NCBI GenBank assembly: GCA_046348225.1
Contig: JAXMEQ010000008.1
Span: forward strand, 62,001-126,000
DNA: 64,000 nucleotides
Direction of reading: 5' to 3'
Source: JAXMEQ01 sp046348225
GTDB lineage: Bacteria > Pseudomonadota > Gammaproteobacteria > Burkholderiales > Burkholderiaceae_C
Positions 48,578 to 57,823 of this stretch are shown here, piece after piece. The position numbers were made by a program, and so were the translations under genes. The notes below the pieces were generated by a model, which was not told the DNA's origin, did not search any database, and was given only the letters and a program-made list of their open reading frames with translations. Position 1 is the stretch's first letter. Each line of letters opens with the position of its first letter.

Positions 48578-49256
48578 GGGGTCCTGCAAGTTGCGCGTCG
48601 GCCGCACGCACGGCGGCGACGAATTCATGGATCTTGCGGGCGTCCTTGATGCCTTTGGCAGCCTCGACGCCCGAGCTCACATCAACGGCCAGCGTCTTGC
48701 AACGCGGGCGCACTTGCAGGATGCCATCGGTCACGTTTGCAGGCGTGAGCCCACCAGACAAAACGAGGTGACAGTTGACGTTTGCTGGAAGCCGTGACCA
48801 ATTGAATGCTTTTCCGCCGCCGCCGTACCCGTCGACATGGGCGTCGAGCAGGATGGCCTGGGCTTTTGAGAAGTCGGACGCGAATTTTACCAAGTCAAAC
48901 GGTGTGGCTTCGTCCAGCGGGATTCGGGCGGCGCGCAGCCAGGGGCGGCTGCCGTGGCCGGTGGCCGCCTCGCAGTCGGCGGGGCGTTCATCGCCATGAA
49001 ACTGGGCTACAGCCCCCGCCACTGCTGCGCAGGCCGCTATGATTTTTGTAGCAGACTCGTTGACGAACAGCAGCACCGGCGTCACGAACGGCGGCAGCCG
49101 CCGGGCCAGTTCGGCGGCGCGCGCCGGCGTCACGTGGCGCGGGCTCTTGTCGTACAGCACAAAACCCACGGCATCGGCGCCGGCCTCGACTGCGGCGTCC
49201 ACGTCCTGTTCGCGCGTCAGGCCACAGATCTTGATGCGGGTGCGCTGGGTGCTCAT
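48555..49256 (-). CDS. trpF: Phosphoribosylanthranilate isomerase
   Basis: TrpF rearranges phosphoribosylanthranilate to CdRP. The 233-residue barrel has [20 protein letters not shown], the catalytic Cys11, [25 protein letters not shown] and [11 protein letters not shown], with Asp in [13 protein letters not shown]. Residues 69-88 coincide with a copy of the 60-base palindromic element, yet the spacing between FVN and QFHGDE looks normal for the family. Its end overlaps trpB by 23 bases; its start overlaps truA. Confidence 0.94.
   Translation of the reverse strand: MSTQRTRIKICGLTREQDVDAAVEAGADAVGFVLYDKSPRHVTPARAAELARRLPPFVTPVLLFVNESATKIIAACAAVAGAVAQFHGDERPADCEAATGHGSRPWLRAARIPLDEATPFDLVKFASDFSKAQAILLDAHVDGYGGGGKAFNWSRLPANVNCHLVLSGGLTPANVTDGILQVRPRCKTLAVDVSSGVEAAKGIKDARKIHEFVAAVRAADAQLAGPHVRIPPT
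48993..49052 (-). repeat. 60-base palindromic element, copy 6 (inside trpF)
   Basis: On the - strand the head GCTACAAAAATCATAGC (49052-49036), 20 bases and GGGCTGTAGCCC align to the other copies. It is read in sense frame as [20 protein letters not shown], running into the conserved FHGDE motif. Confidence 0.8.
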
Positions 49257-50053
49257 GGCAGCCAATCATACGCAGCGGTGCGCTCGGGCAGGCCCCACCT
49301 GGGGTCATAGACCGGGCCAAGAAAGTAGAGCCCGTCGGGCGCGAAGGTGGGTGCTGCGGCGTCGCGGTCGCGTGCGGCCAGCACCTCCTTCAGCCAGCCC
49401 GGCGGCTGCTGGCCCTGACCGACCACCAGCAGGCAGCCCATGATGTTGCGGATCATGTGGTGCAGAAAGGCGTTGGCTTCGAACTCGAACCGCCAGTAGG
49501 CGCCACGCTGTGTGATGGCGATGTGCCTGAGGGTCTTGACCGGTGACAGCGCCTGGCAGGCCGAGGCACGAAACGACGTGAAGTCATGCTCGCCCAGCAG
49601 CAGCGCCGCAGCGGCGCGCATGACGTCGCCATCGAGCGGGCGGAACACCCAGCCGACGCGGCCCGCCTCGACACCGGGGCGCACCGGAGATGTCAGCAGC
49701 ACATAGGCATAGCGACGGGCAATGGCGCTTGCGCGGGAATGAAATTCGTCGGGGACAGGTTGCGCCCATTGCACCGCAATGTCAGATGGCAGGTAGCGGT
49801 TGGTGCCGCGTACCCACGAAAAGGGCTCGCGGTGCAGCGTTGTGTCCAGGTGCACCACCTGCATCAGGCCGTGGACGCCCGCATCCGTGCGGCCCGCACA
49901 CACTGTGGAAACATGGTCCCGGGGGTGGTCCATGAACTGAGCCAGGGCCGTTTCCAGCTGGTCCTGCACGGTCTGGCCCGAGGGTTGACTTTGCCAACCG
50001 TCGTAAGCCTGCCCGTTGTAACTGATGCCCAGGGCCCAGCGTTGCCGACTCAT
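49253..50053 (-). CDS. truA: tRNA pseudouridine(38-40) synthase
   Basis: TruA makes pseudouridine at positions 38-40 of the anticodon loop. The 266-residue protein has ALGISYNGQAYDGWQSQP, the catalytic Asp in CAGRTDAGVHGLMQVVH (about residue 57), and FLHHMIRNIMGCLL near the end. ATG 50053; the frame is open upstream but not homologous. The stop overlaps trpF, so it is part of the same - strand run as asd and fimV. Confidence 0.95.
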   Translation of the reverse strand: MSRQRWALGISYNGQAYDGWQSQPSGQTVQDQLETALAQFMDHPRDHVSTVCAGRTDAGVHGLMQVVHLDTTLHREPFSWVRGTNRYLPSDIAVQWAQPVPDEFHSRASAIARRYAYVLLTSPVRPGVEAGRVGWVFRPLDGDVMRAAAALLLGEHDFTSFRASACQALSPVKTLRHIAITQRGAYWRFEFEANAFLHHMIRNIMGCLLVVGQGQQPPGWLKEVLAARDRDAAAPTFAPDGLYFLGPVYDPRWGLPERTAAYDWLP

Positions 50054-50114
50054 TGGTCGGGCCTCACATGCAGGGCAATCACCACCAAGGGAGGGAAGGA
50101 ACCGGTCGAAAGGC

Positions 50115-53012
50115 TCAGGCCAGTTCCGCCAGGAAGCGCTGCGCCCGGGCCTTGAGCGGTCCCGAGGCTTCGGCCATGACTTCCTCGGCGAGGCTGCGCG
50201 CACCGTCGGGGTCGCCAATGGCGCTGAACTCCTCGGCCAGCGCGAGCTTGGTGGCAAGCGGGTCGGCGCCCATGTCGTCAAAGCCGGTGCTGATCGCCGA
50301 GCTGCCGGTATCCAGCGGTGCACCCGCGGTATCGTCGCCGTTGACGACCGGCAGCGGTGGTGCGACCGCCGGTGGATCCAGGTCCAGTGACAACGCACCC
50401 AGATCGAATTCAATCATGCCGGAATCTGCGGGCGGCGTCGGAGCAGGCGCCGCTGCTTGCGGTGCCGGTGCAGGCGGGCTGAAGGCTTCGGGGGAGAAGC
50501 TCAGGTCGTTCTCGGACAGCGTGAGGTCCGGAGCCGACAGACGTACAGGCTCATCGATGTCCGTGCTGATGGCGGGCAGGTCCGGCATCGCTGTCGGCGC
50601 CAGCGCCACCGTGCCGCTGCCAAAGTCCATGTCCAGTGCAGGCGGTTCCGGCGGCGCTGCCGTGAACGCCACGGTAGGCTCGATCTGCATCGGGGTGGTG
50701 GCTTGCAGGTTGACCGCTGGCGCATACGCCATGTCGTCACCGATGGAGAAGTCGAGGTCCAGGTCCAGATCGACCGAGGGGGGTGCGGACGCCAGTTCCT
50801 GCGGCAGCACATGCTTGGCCGTGGCCATGGCGAAATCGCTGGCGCCACCGGCAGCCATGCCAGGGGCGGCACCCCCGGGGACTGGCTGACCCCCCGGTCG
50901 GTAAAGTGAATTGCCGGGATCCAGGTCCTGGCCAAGCTCACAGATGTGCTCCCAGTCCGGACCTTCGCCACGCGTCAGGGTATAGGCTTCCGTGGCGACA
51001 AACTCAAAGGCCTTGGCGTCACGCCGCTTCGCATAAATCTCCAGCAGCTTGCCGTGGATGGCCACACGCTGCGGTGTGGTGCGCAGCGCCTCCTTGAGGA
51101 TTTCCTCGGCCTGCAGGTCGCGCCCGTAGGCCAGGTACACGTCGGCCTCGGCCACCGGGTCCACGTCGCCAGCCGCGTCGAGCTGGCTGGGGGAGTACAC
51201 CATGGAGGAGCCGGTCGGCCCCCCTTCATTGGTGTCAATCCGCTGGCCACCGCTGGCGCCGAAGAACGAATCCGGCTGCAGCCGGCTTTCGAGGAACGAG
51301 CTGTCGACCTGGGTGGACTTTTTGCGTTGCCGCACCCGGTAGACGCCGAACCCCACCAGCAGGGCCAGCAAACCGGCACCCGCGGCCGGGATCAACGGGT
51401 TTTCCAGCAGGTCGTCCAGCAAGCTCGGTTCCGGCATCGGCTCGGGTGCCTTGACCACAGGTTTGGGCGGTGCAGGCTTGGCAGGCGCTGAGGCAGCGGC
51501 TGCTACCGGCGCGGGGCTGGGCGCTGCGGGCGCCGACGCGGACGGTGCCGGCGCGGATGCGGTGGTCGCGGCCGTTATGGCCGCGGTCGGTGGGGCCGCC
51601 GCAGGGGTGGCTGGTGCCGCAACCGGCGCAGCAGAGGCCGTCGGGGCCGCGGCAACGGCCGGAGCCGGGGCGGGCCCCGGTGCAGGAGCCGGGGCCGGTG
51701 CGGATGCTGCTGTCGCCGGCTTGGGTGCGCTGGCGGAAGCCAACGCGCCCGTGGGGACAGCCACACCCGGCTTCGCCGCGCTTGCTGCGGCGGCGCTGGC
51801 CGGCGCTGCGGAAGCAGCGCCCAGCTTGGCCAGCTCTGCAATGTTCTTGTTCAGTTCCGCCACGCGCGCAGCGGCTTCCTTCGCCTCACGTTCTTTTGCA
51901 ATCTTGTCCTCGCCCGCCTTGCCTTGCACGGCGCCCTTGGACAGGGTGAGCTTGTCGGGTGCCTGCGCAGCGGGCTTCTTTTCCTCGACGCGGGCCTGCA
52001 GCTTGCCGCTGGCCTGCCGGTCAGCCGCCGCGACCTGCGTGGTGGGCAGGCCTTCAGCAAGCCTGCGGCGAAACTCGTTGAAATCGCGGCTTTGTGCGAT
52101 CACCGTCCGGTTGGCATCGCCGGGCTCGACCAGTGCAGCCTGGTCCGCGGTCGGGATTTCCAGCACGGCGCCGGCCTTGATGCGGTTGATGTTGCCGGCA
52201 ATGAAGGCGTCCGGGTTGGCCTGCAGCAAGGCCACCAGCATCTGGTCCAGCGAGACGCTGGCCGGCTTGTTGGCGGCAGCGATGCGGCTGGCTGTGTCGC
52301 CGGCCTGGACCGTGACCTTTTTCCCGTCGCCGGAGGCCGGGCGGGGCGCTGCCTGGGCGGCAGGGGCCGGCCGCGCAGCGGGTGCAGGACGTGGCGCCGC
52401 CACTGGCGGGCGGGGTGCCGTGACAGCGGCTGCCGGCGGCGGAACCACCGTGGCACGCGCCGGCGCAGCGGGCAGCGGGGCGGGCGCCGCTGCGACGGCA
52501 GCCGGCACTTGCGCGGCCACTGGCGCGGGTGGGCTGGCCGGACGCAGGCTCGGCGGATCAAAGAGCAGGGTGTAGTCGCGAACGATTCGACCGGCCGACC
52601 AGTTCGCTTCAAGGATCAGGTCAATGAAGGGGTCGTTGATGGTCCGGTCGCTCGTCAGCCGCAGGAACATGCGGCCCCCGGGGCGCTGCTGCAGCGTGAT
52701 CTGCAGGTTGGCCATCGCGGGGTTGTATTCCAGCCCGGCGGCCCGGAAGGCGTCAGGTGACGCGACGGCGGCCCGCAGGCTGGCAGCTTCTTCAGCGGTG
52801 ATCTCCGGGATATCAATGTCAGCGCGCAGCGGCTCGCCCAGTGCGGACTGGACGGTTACCCGGCCCAGCGCCAGTGCCTGGGCCTCAAGGGGTGAAAAAC
52901 CGGCCGCGAGCACGGCGGCCATGGCCAAGGCGGATGCTTGCCAGCGTGGTGGCTTTTGCGTCAACTTGTGCGCCCCCATTGCTCGATCTGCAGGCAACTT
53001 TTTTCTGATCAT
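50115..53012 (-). CDS. fimV: FimV-like polar/pilus protein
   Basis: FimV is an inner-membrane peptidoglycan-binding hub for type IV pili, twitching and polar organisation. The 965-residue protein has a signal-like N-terminus (to about residue 47), the FimV N-domain (LGRVTVQSALGEPLRADIDI), a LysM domain (about residues 231-290, KVTVQAGDTASRIAAANKP), a long Ala/Pro-rich linker, one transmembrane helix (LIPAAGAGLLALLVGFGVY, about 548-566), and a C-terminal TPR-like segment (TKLALAEEFSAIGDPDGARSL). The asd-fimV-truA order is typical. Confidence 0.92.
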   Translation of the reverse strand: MIRKKLPADRAMGAHKLTQKPPRWQASALAMAAVLAAGFSPLEAQALALGRVTVQSALGEPLRADIDIPEITAEEAASLRAAVASPDAFRAAGLEYNPAMANLQITLQQRPGGRMFLRLTSDRTINDPFIDLILEANWSAGRIVRDYTLLFDPPSLRPASPPAPVAAQVPAAVAAAPAPLPAAPARATVVPPPAAAVTAPRPPVAAPRPAPAARPAPAAQAAPRPASGDGKKVTVQAGDTASRIAAANKPASVSLDQMLVALLQANPDAFIAGNINRIKAGAVLEIPTADQAALVEPGDANRTVIAQSRDFNEFRRRLAEGLPTTQVAAADRQASGKLQARVEEKKPAAQAPDKLTLSKGAVQGKAGEDKIAKEREAKEAAARVAELNKNIAELAKLGAASAAPASAAAASAAKPGVAVPTGALASASAPKPATAASAPAPAPAPGPAPAPAVAAAPTASAAPVAAPATPAAAPPTAAITAATTASAPAPSASAPAAPSPAPVAAAASAPAKPAPPKPVVKAPEPMPEPSLLDDLLENPLIPAAGAGLLALLVGFGVYRVRQRKKSTQVDSSFLESRLQPDSFFGASGGQRIDTNEGGPTGSSMVYSPSQLDAAGDVDPVAEADVYLAYGRDLQAEEILKEALRTTPQRVAIHGKLLEIYAKRRDAKAFEFVATEAYTLTRGEGPDWEHICELGQDLDPGNSLYRPGGQPVPGGAAPGMAAGGASDFAMATAKHVLPQELASAPPSVDLDLDLDFSIGDDMAYAPAVNLQATTPMQIEPTVAFTAAPPEPPALDMDFGSGTVALAPTAMPDLPAISTDIDEPVRLSAPDLTLSENDLSFSPEAFSPPAPAPQAAAPAPTPPADSGMIEFDLGALSLDLDPPAVAPPLPVVNGDDTAGAPLDTGSSAISTGFDDMGADPLATKLALAEEFSAIGDPDGARSLAEEVMAEASGPLKARAQRFLAELA

Positions 53013-53048
53013 GCGGACAAACGCCTCGCCACTGAATTTGCTAAAACG

Positions 53049-53077
53049 ACCATAACATCAATGTTTTAGCCTGACAA
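53049..53077 (-). promoter_or_regulatory. Sigma-70 promoter of fimV
   Basis: Reading the - strand, TTGTCA (53077-53072) and TATGGT (53054-53049) are separated by exactly 17 bases, with the ATG 37 bases further on. The pair is the best promoter in the window. CTAAAAC (53041-53047) and GTTTTAG (53063-53069) form an inverted repeat around the -10. Confidence 0.7.
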
Positions 53078-53136
53078 GCTGAGACAGCTTTTAACTTTGC
53101 AGCCCCGCCCTGCCGGGTCGTTGCAGCGTGTGCGAT

Positions 53137-53180
53137 GTTGTCATGTGACAACGGCCTGTAACCACCGATTACAGGCCGTT
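53137..53180. other. Two adjacent hairpins after asd
   Basis: GTTGTCA/TGACAAC (53137-53152) and a perfect 12-bp stem 53150-53161 with 53169-53180 (loop CCACCGA) lie between the asd stop and fimV. No T run follows on the asd side. They share bases around 53150-53152, so the two hairpins are mutually exclusive at that point. Confidence 0.55.
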
Positions 53181-53201
53181 GCGATGCGAACCTGTCGCGG
53201 A

Positions 53202-54341
53202 TTATGCGTCAAGCAGGATGCGCAGCATGCGGCGCAAGGGTTCGGCAGCGCCCCACAGGAGCTGGTCGCCGATGGTGAAGGCGCCTACATACTCCGGTCC
53301 CATTGCCAGCTTGCGGATGCGGCCCACCGGAATGCCCAGTGTGCCGGTCACGGCCACGGGCGTCAGGTCCTTGAGCGTGGCTTCCTTGTTGTTGGGCACG
53401 ACCTTGACCCAGGCGTTGTCGGCCGCGATCAAGGCCTCGATGTCGGCCAGCGGAACGTCCTTCTTCAACTTGAAAGTCAGTGCCTGGCTGTGGCACCGCA
53501 TGGCGCCGATGCGCACGCAAAAGCCGTCGACCGGCGTTTCAGCGGTGCCGAACTGCGCGCCCTGTCCGAGGATCTTGTTGGTTTCCGCGCCGGCCTTCCA
53601 TTCCTCGCGGCTCACGCCATTGCCCAGGTCCTTGTCAATCCAGGGAATCAGCGAGCCGCCCAGCGGCACACCGAAGTTTGCCGTCTCGTCGGAAGTGAGT
53701 GATTGCTGCTTGAGCAGCACCTTGCGGTCGATTTCCAGGATGGCCGACTTGGGGTCGTCCAGCAGGCTGCGCACTTCGGCGTTGATGGTGCCGAACTGGG
53801 TCAGCAACTCGCGCATGTGCTGGGCGCCGCCGCCCGACGCTGCCTGGTAGGTCATGGAACTCATCCACTCGACCAGGCCAGCCTTGTAAAGCGCGCCCAC
53901 GCCCATCAGCATGCAGCTCACCGTGCAGTTGCCGCCGATCCAGTTGCGCCCGCCCTTGGCCAGGGCGTTCTTGATGACCGGCAGGTTGACCGGGTCGAGG
54001 ATGATGATGGCGTCATCCTTCATGCGCAGCGACGACGCGGCGTCAATCCAGTGGCCGGTCCAGCCGGCGGCGCGCAGCTTGGGAAACACCTCGGTGGTGT
54101 AGTCGCCGCCCTGGGCGGTGATGATGATGTCGCACTTCTTCAGCGCGTCGATGTCGTGCGCGTCCTTGAGGGTGGTTTCGTTCTTCGCCTGCGCGGGGGC
54201 CTTGCCACCGGCGTTGGAGGTGGAGAAGAACACGGGCTCGATCAGTCCGAAGTCACCTTCAGCCTGCATGCGGTCCATCAGGACCGAGCCCACCATGCCA
54301 CGCCAGCCGACGAGGCCGACCACGTTACCAACCTTGCTCAT
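53202..54341 (-). CDS. asd: Aspartate-semialdehyde dehydrogenase
   Basis: Asd reduces aspartyl phosphate to the semialdehyde that leads to lysine/diaminopimelate, threonine and methionine. The 379-residue protein begins [17 protein letters not shown] (NADP site), with the active Cys in [18 protein letters not shown] (about residue 137), the long Gram-negative form. ATG 54341 is used; the GTG one codon upstream is the only alternative. It lies between leuB and fimV. Confidence 0.96.
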   Translation of the reverse strand: MSKVGNVVGLVGWRGMVGSVLMDRMQAEGDFGLIEPVFFSTSNAGGKAPAQAKNETTLKDAHDIDALKKCDIIITAQGGDYTTEVFPKLRAAGWTGHWIDAASSLRMKDDAIIILDPVNLPVIKNALAKGGRNWIGGNCTVSCMLMGVGALYKAGLVEWMSSMTYQAASGGGAQHMRELLTQFGTINAEVRSLLDDPKSAILEIDRKVLLKQQSLTSDETANFGVPLGGSLIPWIDKDLGNGVSREEWKAGAETNKILGQGAQFGTAETPVDGFCVRIGAMRCHSQALTFKLKKDVPLADIEALIAADNAWVKVVPNNKEATLKDLTPVAVTGTLGIPVGRIRKLAMGPEYVGAFTIGDQLLWGAAEPLRRMLRILLDA

Positions 54342-54422
54342 CACGATTGCCCTTTCAGAAAAGTTATCTGGTTTCCCCGGCTCGTCTGGGCCGGGGAGGG
54401 CGCGCGACGAACCGGAGCTGTT

Positions 54423-55511
54423 CTAGCCCTTGGTAATGGTTTTGGTGATGGCAGCCACAACGGCGTCGCCCATCTCGCGGGTGCCGACCTTGGTGGTGCC
54501 TTCAGACCAGATGTCCGCCGTACGCAACCCCGACGCGAGCACGTCCTTGACCGCCGACTCGATCCGGTCGGCGGCCTGGGGCTGGTTGAGTGAGAAGCGG
54601 AGCATCATGGCAGCAGACAATATTGTAGCCAAAGGATTGGCGATGCCCTTGCCGGCAATGTCCGGCGCGCTGCCGTGGCTGGGCTCGTACAGCCCCTGGT
54701 TGCTGGAATTCAGGCTGGCCGAGGGCAGCATCCCAATGGAACCGGTGAGCATGGCGGCCTCGTCGGACAGGATGTCGCCAAACATGTTGCCCGTGACGAC
54801 CACGTCGAACTTCTTGGGCGCCCGCACCAGCTGCATGGCCGCGTTGTCCACGTACATGTGGTCCAGCGCGACGTCGGGGTACTGCTGGCCGACTTCCGTC
54901 ACCACGTCTTTCCAGAACTGGAAGGTCTCCAGCACGTTGGCCTTGTCCACGCTGGTCACGCGCTTGCTGCGCTTGCGGGCGGCCTGGAAGGCCACATGGG
55001 CGATGCGTTCGATCTCCGGCTTGCTGTAGCGCATGGTGTCGAAGGCTTCCTCGGCACCGGGGAAATGCCCATCCACCGCCGTGCGGCGCCCGCGCGGCTG
55101 GCCGAAGTAGATGTCGCCCGTCAGCTCGCGGATGATCAGGATGTCCAGCCCGGCGATCAGCTCGGGCTTGAGACTGGAGGCGCCCACCAGCTGCTCGTAG
55201 CAGATGGCGGGGCGGAAGTTGGCAAACAGCCCCAGGTTCTTGCGCAGGCCCAGGATGGCCTGCTCGGGACGCAGCGGGCGGTCGAGCTTGTCGTACTTCC
55301 AGTCGCCGACCGCGCCGAACAGAACGGCGTCGGCCTCTTTGGCGAGCTTGAGCGTGGCGTCCGGCAGCGGGTGGCCATGGGCTTCGTAGGCGGCGCCACC
55401 CACCAGGGCGGACTCCATCTCGAATTTCAGGTCCAGCACATTGAGGACTTTCACGGCCTCGGCCACGATTTCGGTGCCAATGCCGTCACCCGGCAGAACT
55501 GCGATTTTCAT
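54423..55511 (-). CDS. leuB: 3-isopropylmalate dehydrogenase
   Basis: LeuB oxidises and decarboxylates 3-isopropylmalate in leucine synthesis. The 362-residue protein starts [16 protein letters not shown], has [14 protein letters not shown], and [23 protein letters not shown] 55511 is correct; the nine codons upstream (MRRYKINSK) come from the palindromic repeat that abuts the gene. No ribosome site lies within ten bases of this ATG, so the repeat may set translation efficiency. Confidence 0.95.
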   Translation of the reverse strand: MKIAVLPGDGIGTEIVAEAVKVLNVLDLKFEMESALVGGAAYEAHGHPLPDATLKLAKEADAVLFGAVGDWKYDKLDRPLRPEQAILGLRKNLGLFANFRPAICYEQLVGASSLKPELIAGLDILIIRELTGDIYFGQPRGRRTAVDGHFPGAEEAFDTMRYSKPEIERIAHVAFQAARKRSKRVTSVDKANVLETFQFWKDVVTEVGQQYPDVALDHMYVDNAAMQLVRAPKKFDVVVTGNMFGDILSDEAAMLTGSIGMLPSASLNSSNQGLYEPSHGSAPDIAGKGIANPLATILSAAMMLRFSLNQPQAADRIESAVKDVLASGLRTADIWSEGTTKVGTREMGDAVVAAITKTITKG

Positions 55512-55514
55512 TTT

Positions 55515-55574
55515 GCTATTGATTTTATAGCGCCTCACGCAGGCGCCATGCGGGCTGGAAGCCTTTTCCTTGAT
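55515..55574 (+). repeat. 60-base palindromic element, copy 7 (leuB leader)
   Basis: The head GCTATTGATTTTATAGC (55515-55531), 20 bases and GGGCTGGAAGCC align to the other copies. It lies between leuD and leuB and ends three bases before the leuB ATG, so it occupies the untranslated region of leuB. Confidence 0.88.
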
Positions 55575-55583
55575 AACTGGGGC

Positions 55584-56234
55584 TCACCCGACCAGGGTCT
55601 GGGCCAGCCAGGGCTTTTGCGTCAGGCGCTGGGCTTCGAAGCTGCGGATCTTGTCGGCCTGGCGCAGCGTCAGGCCGATGTCGTCAAAGCCGTTGAGCAG
55701 GCAGTACTTGCGGAAGGCCTGCACCTCGAACGCAATCTCCTCGCCCTGCGGCTTGACGATGACCTGGCGCTCCAGGTCGATCGTCAGCTGGTAGCCCGGG
55801 AAGGCGGCGGCCTCGCTGAACAGGCGGTCCACCACCGGCTCGGGCAGCACCACCGGCAGCAGGCCGCTCTTGAAGCAGTTGTTGAAGAAGATGTCGGCAA
55901 AGCTGGGCGCGATGATGGCGCGGAAGCCGAACTGGTCCAGCGCCCAGGGCGCGTGTTCGCGCGACGAGCCGCAGCCAAAGTTCTTGCGCGCCAGCAGGAT
56001 GGACGCACCGGCGTAGCGCGGCTGGTTCAGCACGAAGTCCGGGTTGGGCTTGCGGCTGGCCGGGTCCTGGCCGGGCTCGCCATGGTCGAGGTAACGCCAT
56101 TCGTCAAACAGGTTCGGGCCAAAGCCGGTGCGCCGGATCGACTTGAGGAACTGCTTCGGGATGATCGCGTCGGTGTCGACGTTCTCGCGGTCCATCGGGG
56201 CCACCAGGCCCTTGTGAAGGATGAATTTCTGCAT
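55584..56234 (-). CDS. leuD: 3-isopropylmalate dehydratase small subunit
   Basis: LeuD with LeuC isomerises 2- to 3-isopropylmalate. The 216-residue swivel-domain protein starts [22 protein letters not shown], has [16 protein letters not shown] and [20 protein letters not shown] with its conserved Ser/His/Cys loop. It directly follows the entericidin-like gene and is cut from leuB by a 72-base gap holding a repeat copy. Confidence 0.96.
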   Translation of the reverse strand: MQKFILHKGLVAPMDRENVDTDAIIPKQFLKSIRRTGFGPNLFDEWRYLDHGEPGQDPASRKPNPDFVLNQPRYAGASILLARKNFGCGSSREHAPWALDQFGFRAIIAPSFADIFFNNCFKSGLLPVVLPEPVVDRLFSEAAAFPGYQLTIDLERQVIVKPQGEEIAFEVQAFRKYCLLNGFDDIGLTLRQADKIRSFEAQRLTQKPWLAQTLVG

Positions 56235-56360
56235 TTACTTCTTCTTGGCCGCGTCTTCGATGACGGAGCCGGCTTTCTGCACATCCTGGCCGACACCGCG
56301 CACGGTGTTGCAGCCAGCCAGAACCACGGCCAGGGCGAACAGGGCAACGAGCTTTTTCAT
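56235..56360 (-). CDS. Entericidin-like lipoprotein
   Basis: A 41-residue gene sits between leuC and leuD. The product begins MKKLVALFALAVVLAGCNTV, a lipobox (LAGC) with Cys17 for lipid attachment, then VRGVGQDVQKAGSVIEDAA. This matches the entericidin A/B family of small antidote/toxin lipoproteins of the envelope. ATG 56360 and TAA 56235-56237 flank it tightly: the leuD ATG is adjacent. Physiological role here is unknown. Confidence 0.85.
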   Translation of the reverse strand: MKKLVALFALAVVLAGCNTVRGVGQDVQKAGSVIEDAAKKK

Positions 56361-56371
56361 GAGGGCACTCC

Positions 56372-57793
56372 TTAGGAAAATTTGCGGATGTCAACGAAAT
56401 GACCATGCACGGCTGCCGCCGCCGCCATGGCGGGGCTGACCAGGTGGGTGCGGCCGCCAGCGCCCTGGCGGCCTTCAAAGTTGCGGTTGCTGGTGGAGGC
56501 GCAGCGTTCGCCCGGCTCCAGCCGGTCGGCGTTCATGGCCAGGCACATCGAACAGCCCGGTTCGCGCCATTCAAAGCCGGCGGCCTTGAAGATCTCGTGC
56601 AGTCCCTCGCGCTCGGCCTGGTCCTTGACCAGCCCGGAACCCGGCACCACCATGGCCAGCTTGATGTTCTTCGCAACTTTCTGGCCCAGTTTCTTCACCA
56701 CCGCTGCGGCTTCGCGCATGTCTTCAATGCGGCTGTTGGTGCAGGAGCCGATGAACACCTTGTCCACGTAGATGTCGCTCAGCGCCTTGCCGGGCTCCAG
56801 GCCCATGTAGGTCAGGGCGCGTTCGATCGCACCGCGCTTGTTCGGGTCCTTTTCCCGGTCAGGGTCGGGTACGCGGGCATCCACGCCCAGCACCATTTCG
56901 GGCGAGGTGCCCCAGGTCACCTGCGGAATGATCTGCGCCGCGTCCAGTTCGACCACGGCGTCAAACTTCGCATCCGGGTCGGACTGCAGGGTCTTCCAGT
57001 AGGCGACGGCCTGCTCCCACTCGAAGCCCGTGGGCGCCAGTGGCCGGCCCTTGATGTATTCCAGCGTCTTGTCGTCCACGGCCACCAGGCCTGCGCGTGC
57101 GCCGCCTTCAATGGCCATGTTGCACACCGTCATGCGGCCTTCCATGCTCAGGCTGCGAATGGCAGACCCGGCGAATTCGATGGTGTAGCCCGTCCCGCCG
57201 GCCGTGCCGATGCGGCCGATGATGGCCAGCACGATGTCCTTGGCCGTGACGCCGGGGCTGAGTTTGCCCTCGACCTTGACCAGCATGTTCTTCGCCTTTT
57301 TGGCCAGCAGTGTCTGGGTGGCCATCACATGCTCGACCTCGCTGGTGCCGATGCCATGCGCCAGCGCACCGAAGGCGCCGTGCGTGGAGGTATGGGAGTC
57401 GCCGCACACGACCGTCATGCCCGGCAGCGTCGCGCCCTGCTCGGGGCCGATCACGTGCACGATGCCCTGACGCTTGGACAGGAACGGGAAGTACGCCGCC
57501 GAGCCGAACTCGCTGATGTTTTTGTCCAGCGTGGTGATCTGTTCCTTGCTGATCGGGTCGGTGATGCCGTCGTAGCCCAGCTCCCAGCCGGTGGTGGGGG
57601 TGTTGTGGTCGGCGGTGGCCACGATCGAGCTGACGCGCCAGACCTTGCGGCCGGCCTGGCGCAGGCCTTCAAACGCCTGCGGGCTGGTCACTTCATGCAC
57701 CAGGTGCCGGTCGATGTAGAGGATGGCGGTGCCGTCCTCTTCGGTGTGGACGACATGTTCGTCCCAGATCTTGTCGTACAGCGTGCGTCCCAT
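56372..57793 (-). CDS. leuC: 3-isopropylmalate dehydratase large subunit
   Basis: LeuC is the [4Fe-4S] subunit of isopropylmalate isomerase. The 473-residue protein starts [15 protein letters not shown], has [20 protein letters not shown] and the cluster cysteines in [13 protein letters not shown] and GCSMCLAMN. It lies 30 bases after the LysR regulator and 11 bases before the entericidin-like gene, in a leu operon leuC-ecn-leuD-leuB. Confidence 0.97.
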   Translation of the reverse strand: MGRTLYDKIWDEHVVHTEEDGTAILYIDRHLVHEVTSPQAFEGLRQAGRKVWRVSSIVATADHNTPTTGWELGYDGITDPISKEQITTLDKNISEFGSAAYFPFLSKRQGIVHVIGPEQGATLPGMTVVCGDSHTSTHGAFGALAHGIGTSEVEHVMATQTLLAKKAKNMLVKVEGKLSPGVTAKDIVLAIIGRIGTAGGTGYTIEFAGSAIRSLSMEGRMTVCNMAIEGGARAGLVAVDDKTLEYIKGRPLAPTGFEWEQAVAYWKTLQSDPDAKFDAVVELDAAQIIPQVTWGTSPEMVLGVDARVPDPDREKDPNKRGAIERALTYMGLEPGKALSDIYVDKVFIGSCTNSRIEDMREAAAVVKKLGQKVAKNIKLAMVVPGSGLVKDQAEREGLHEIFKAAGFEWREPGCSMCLAMNADRLEPGERCASTSNRNFEGRQGAGGRTHLVSPAMAAAAAVHGHFVDIRKFS

Positions 57794-57823
57794 GGGGTGT
57801 ATTCCTTTGGCTTGAACGTGATT

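Noticed and set aside
54372..54399. CCCCGGC/GCCGGGG stem between leuB and asd as a terminator
   Set aside because: No T run follows on the transcribed strand, and asd must be transcribed or started just after it.
54605..54626. GCTACAATATTGTCTGC inside leuB as an eighth repeat copy
   Set aside because: Only the head half matches; the 20-base spacer and GGGCT tail do not, and the peptide LATILS is normal LeuB.
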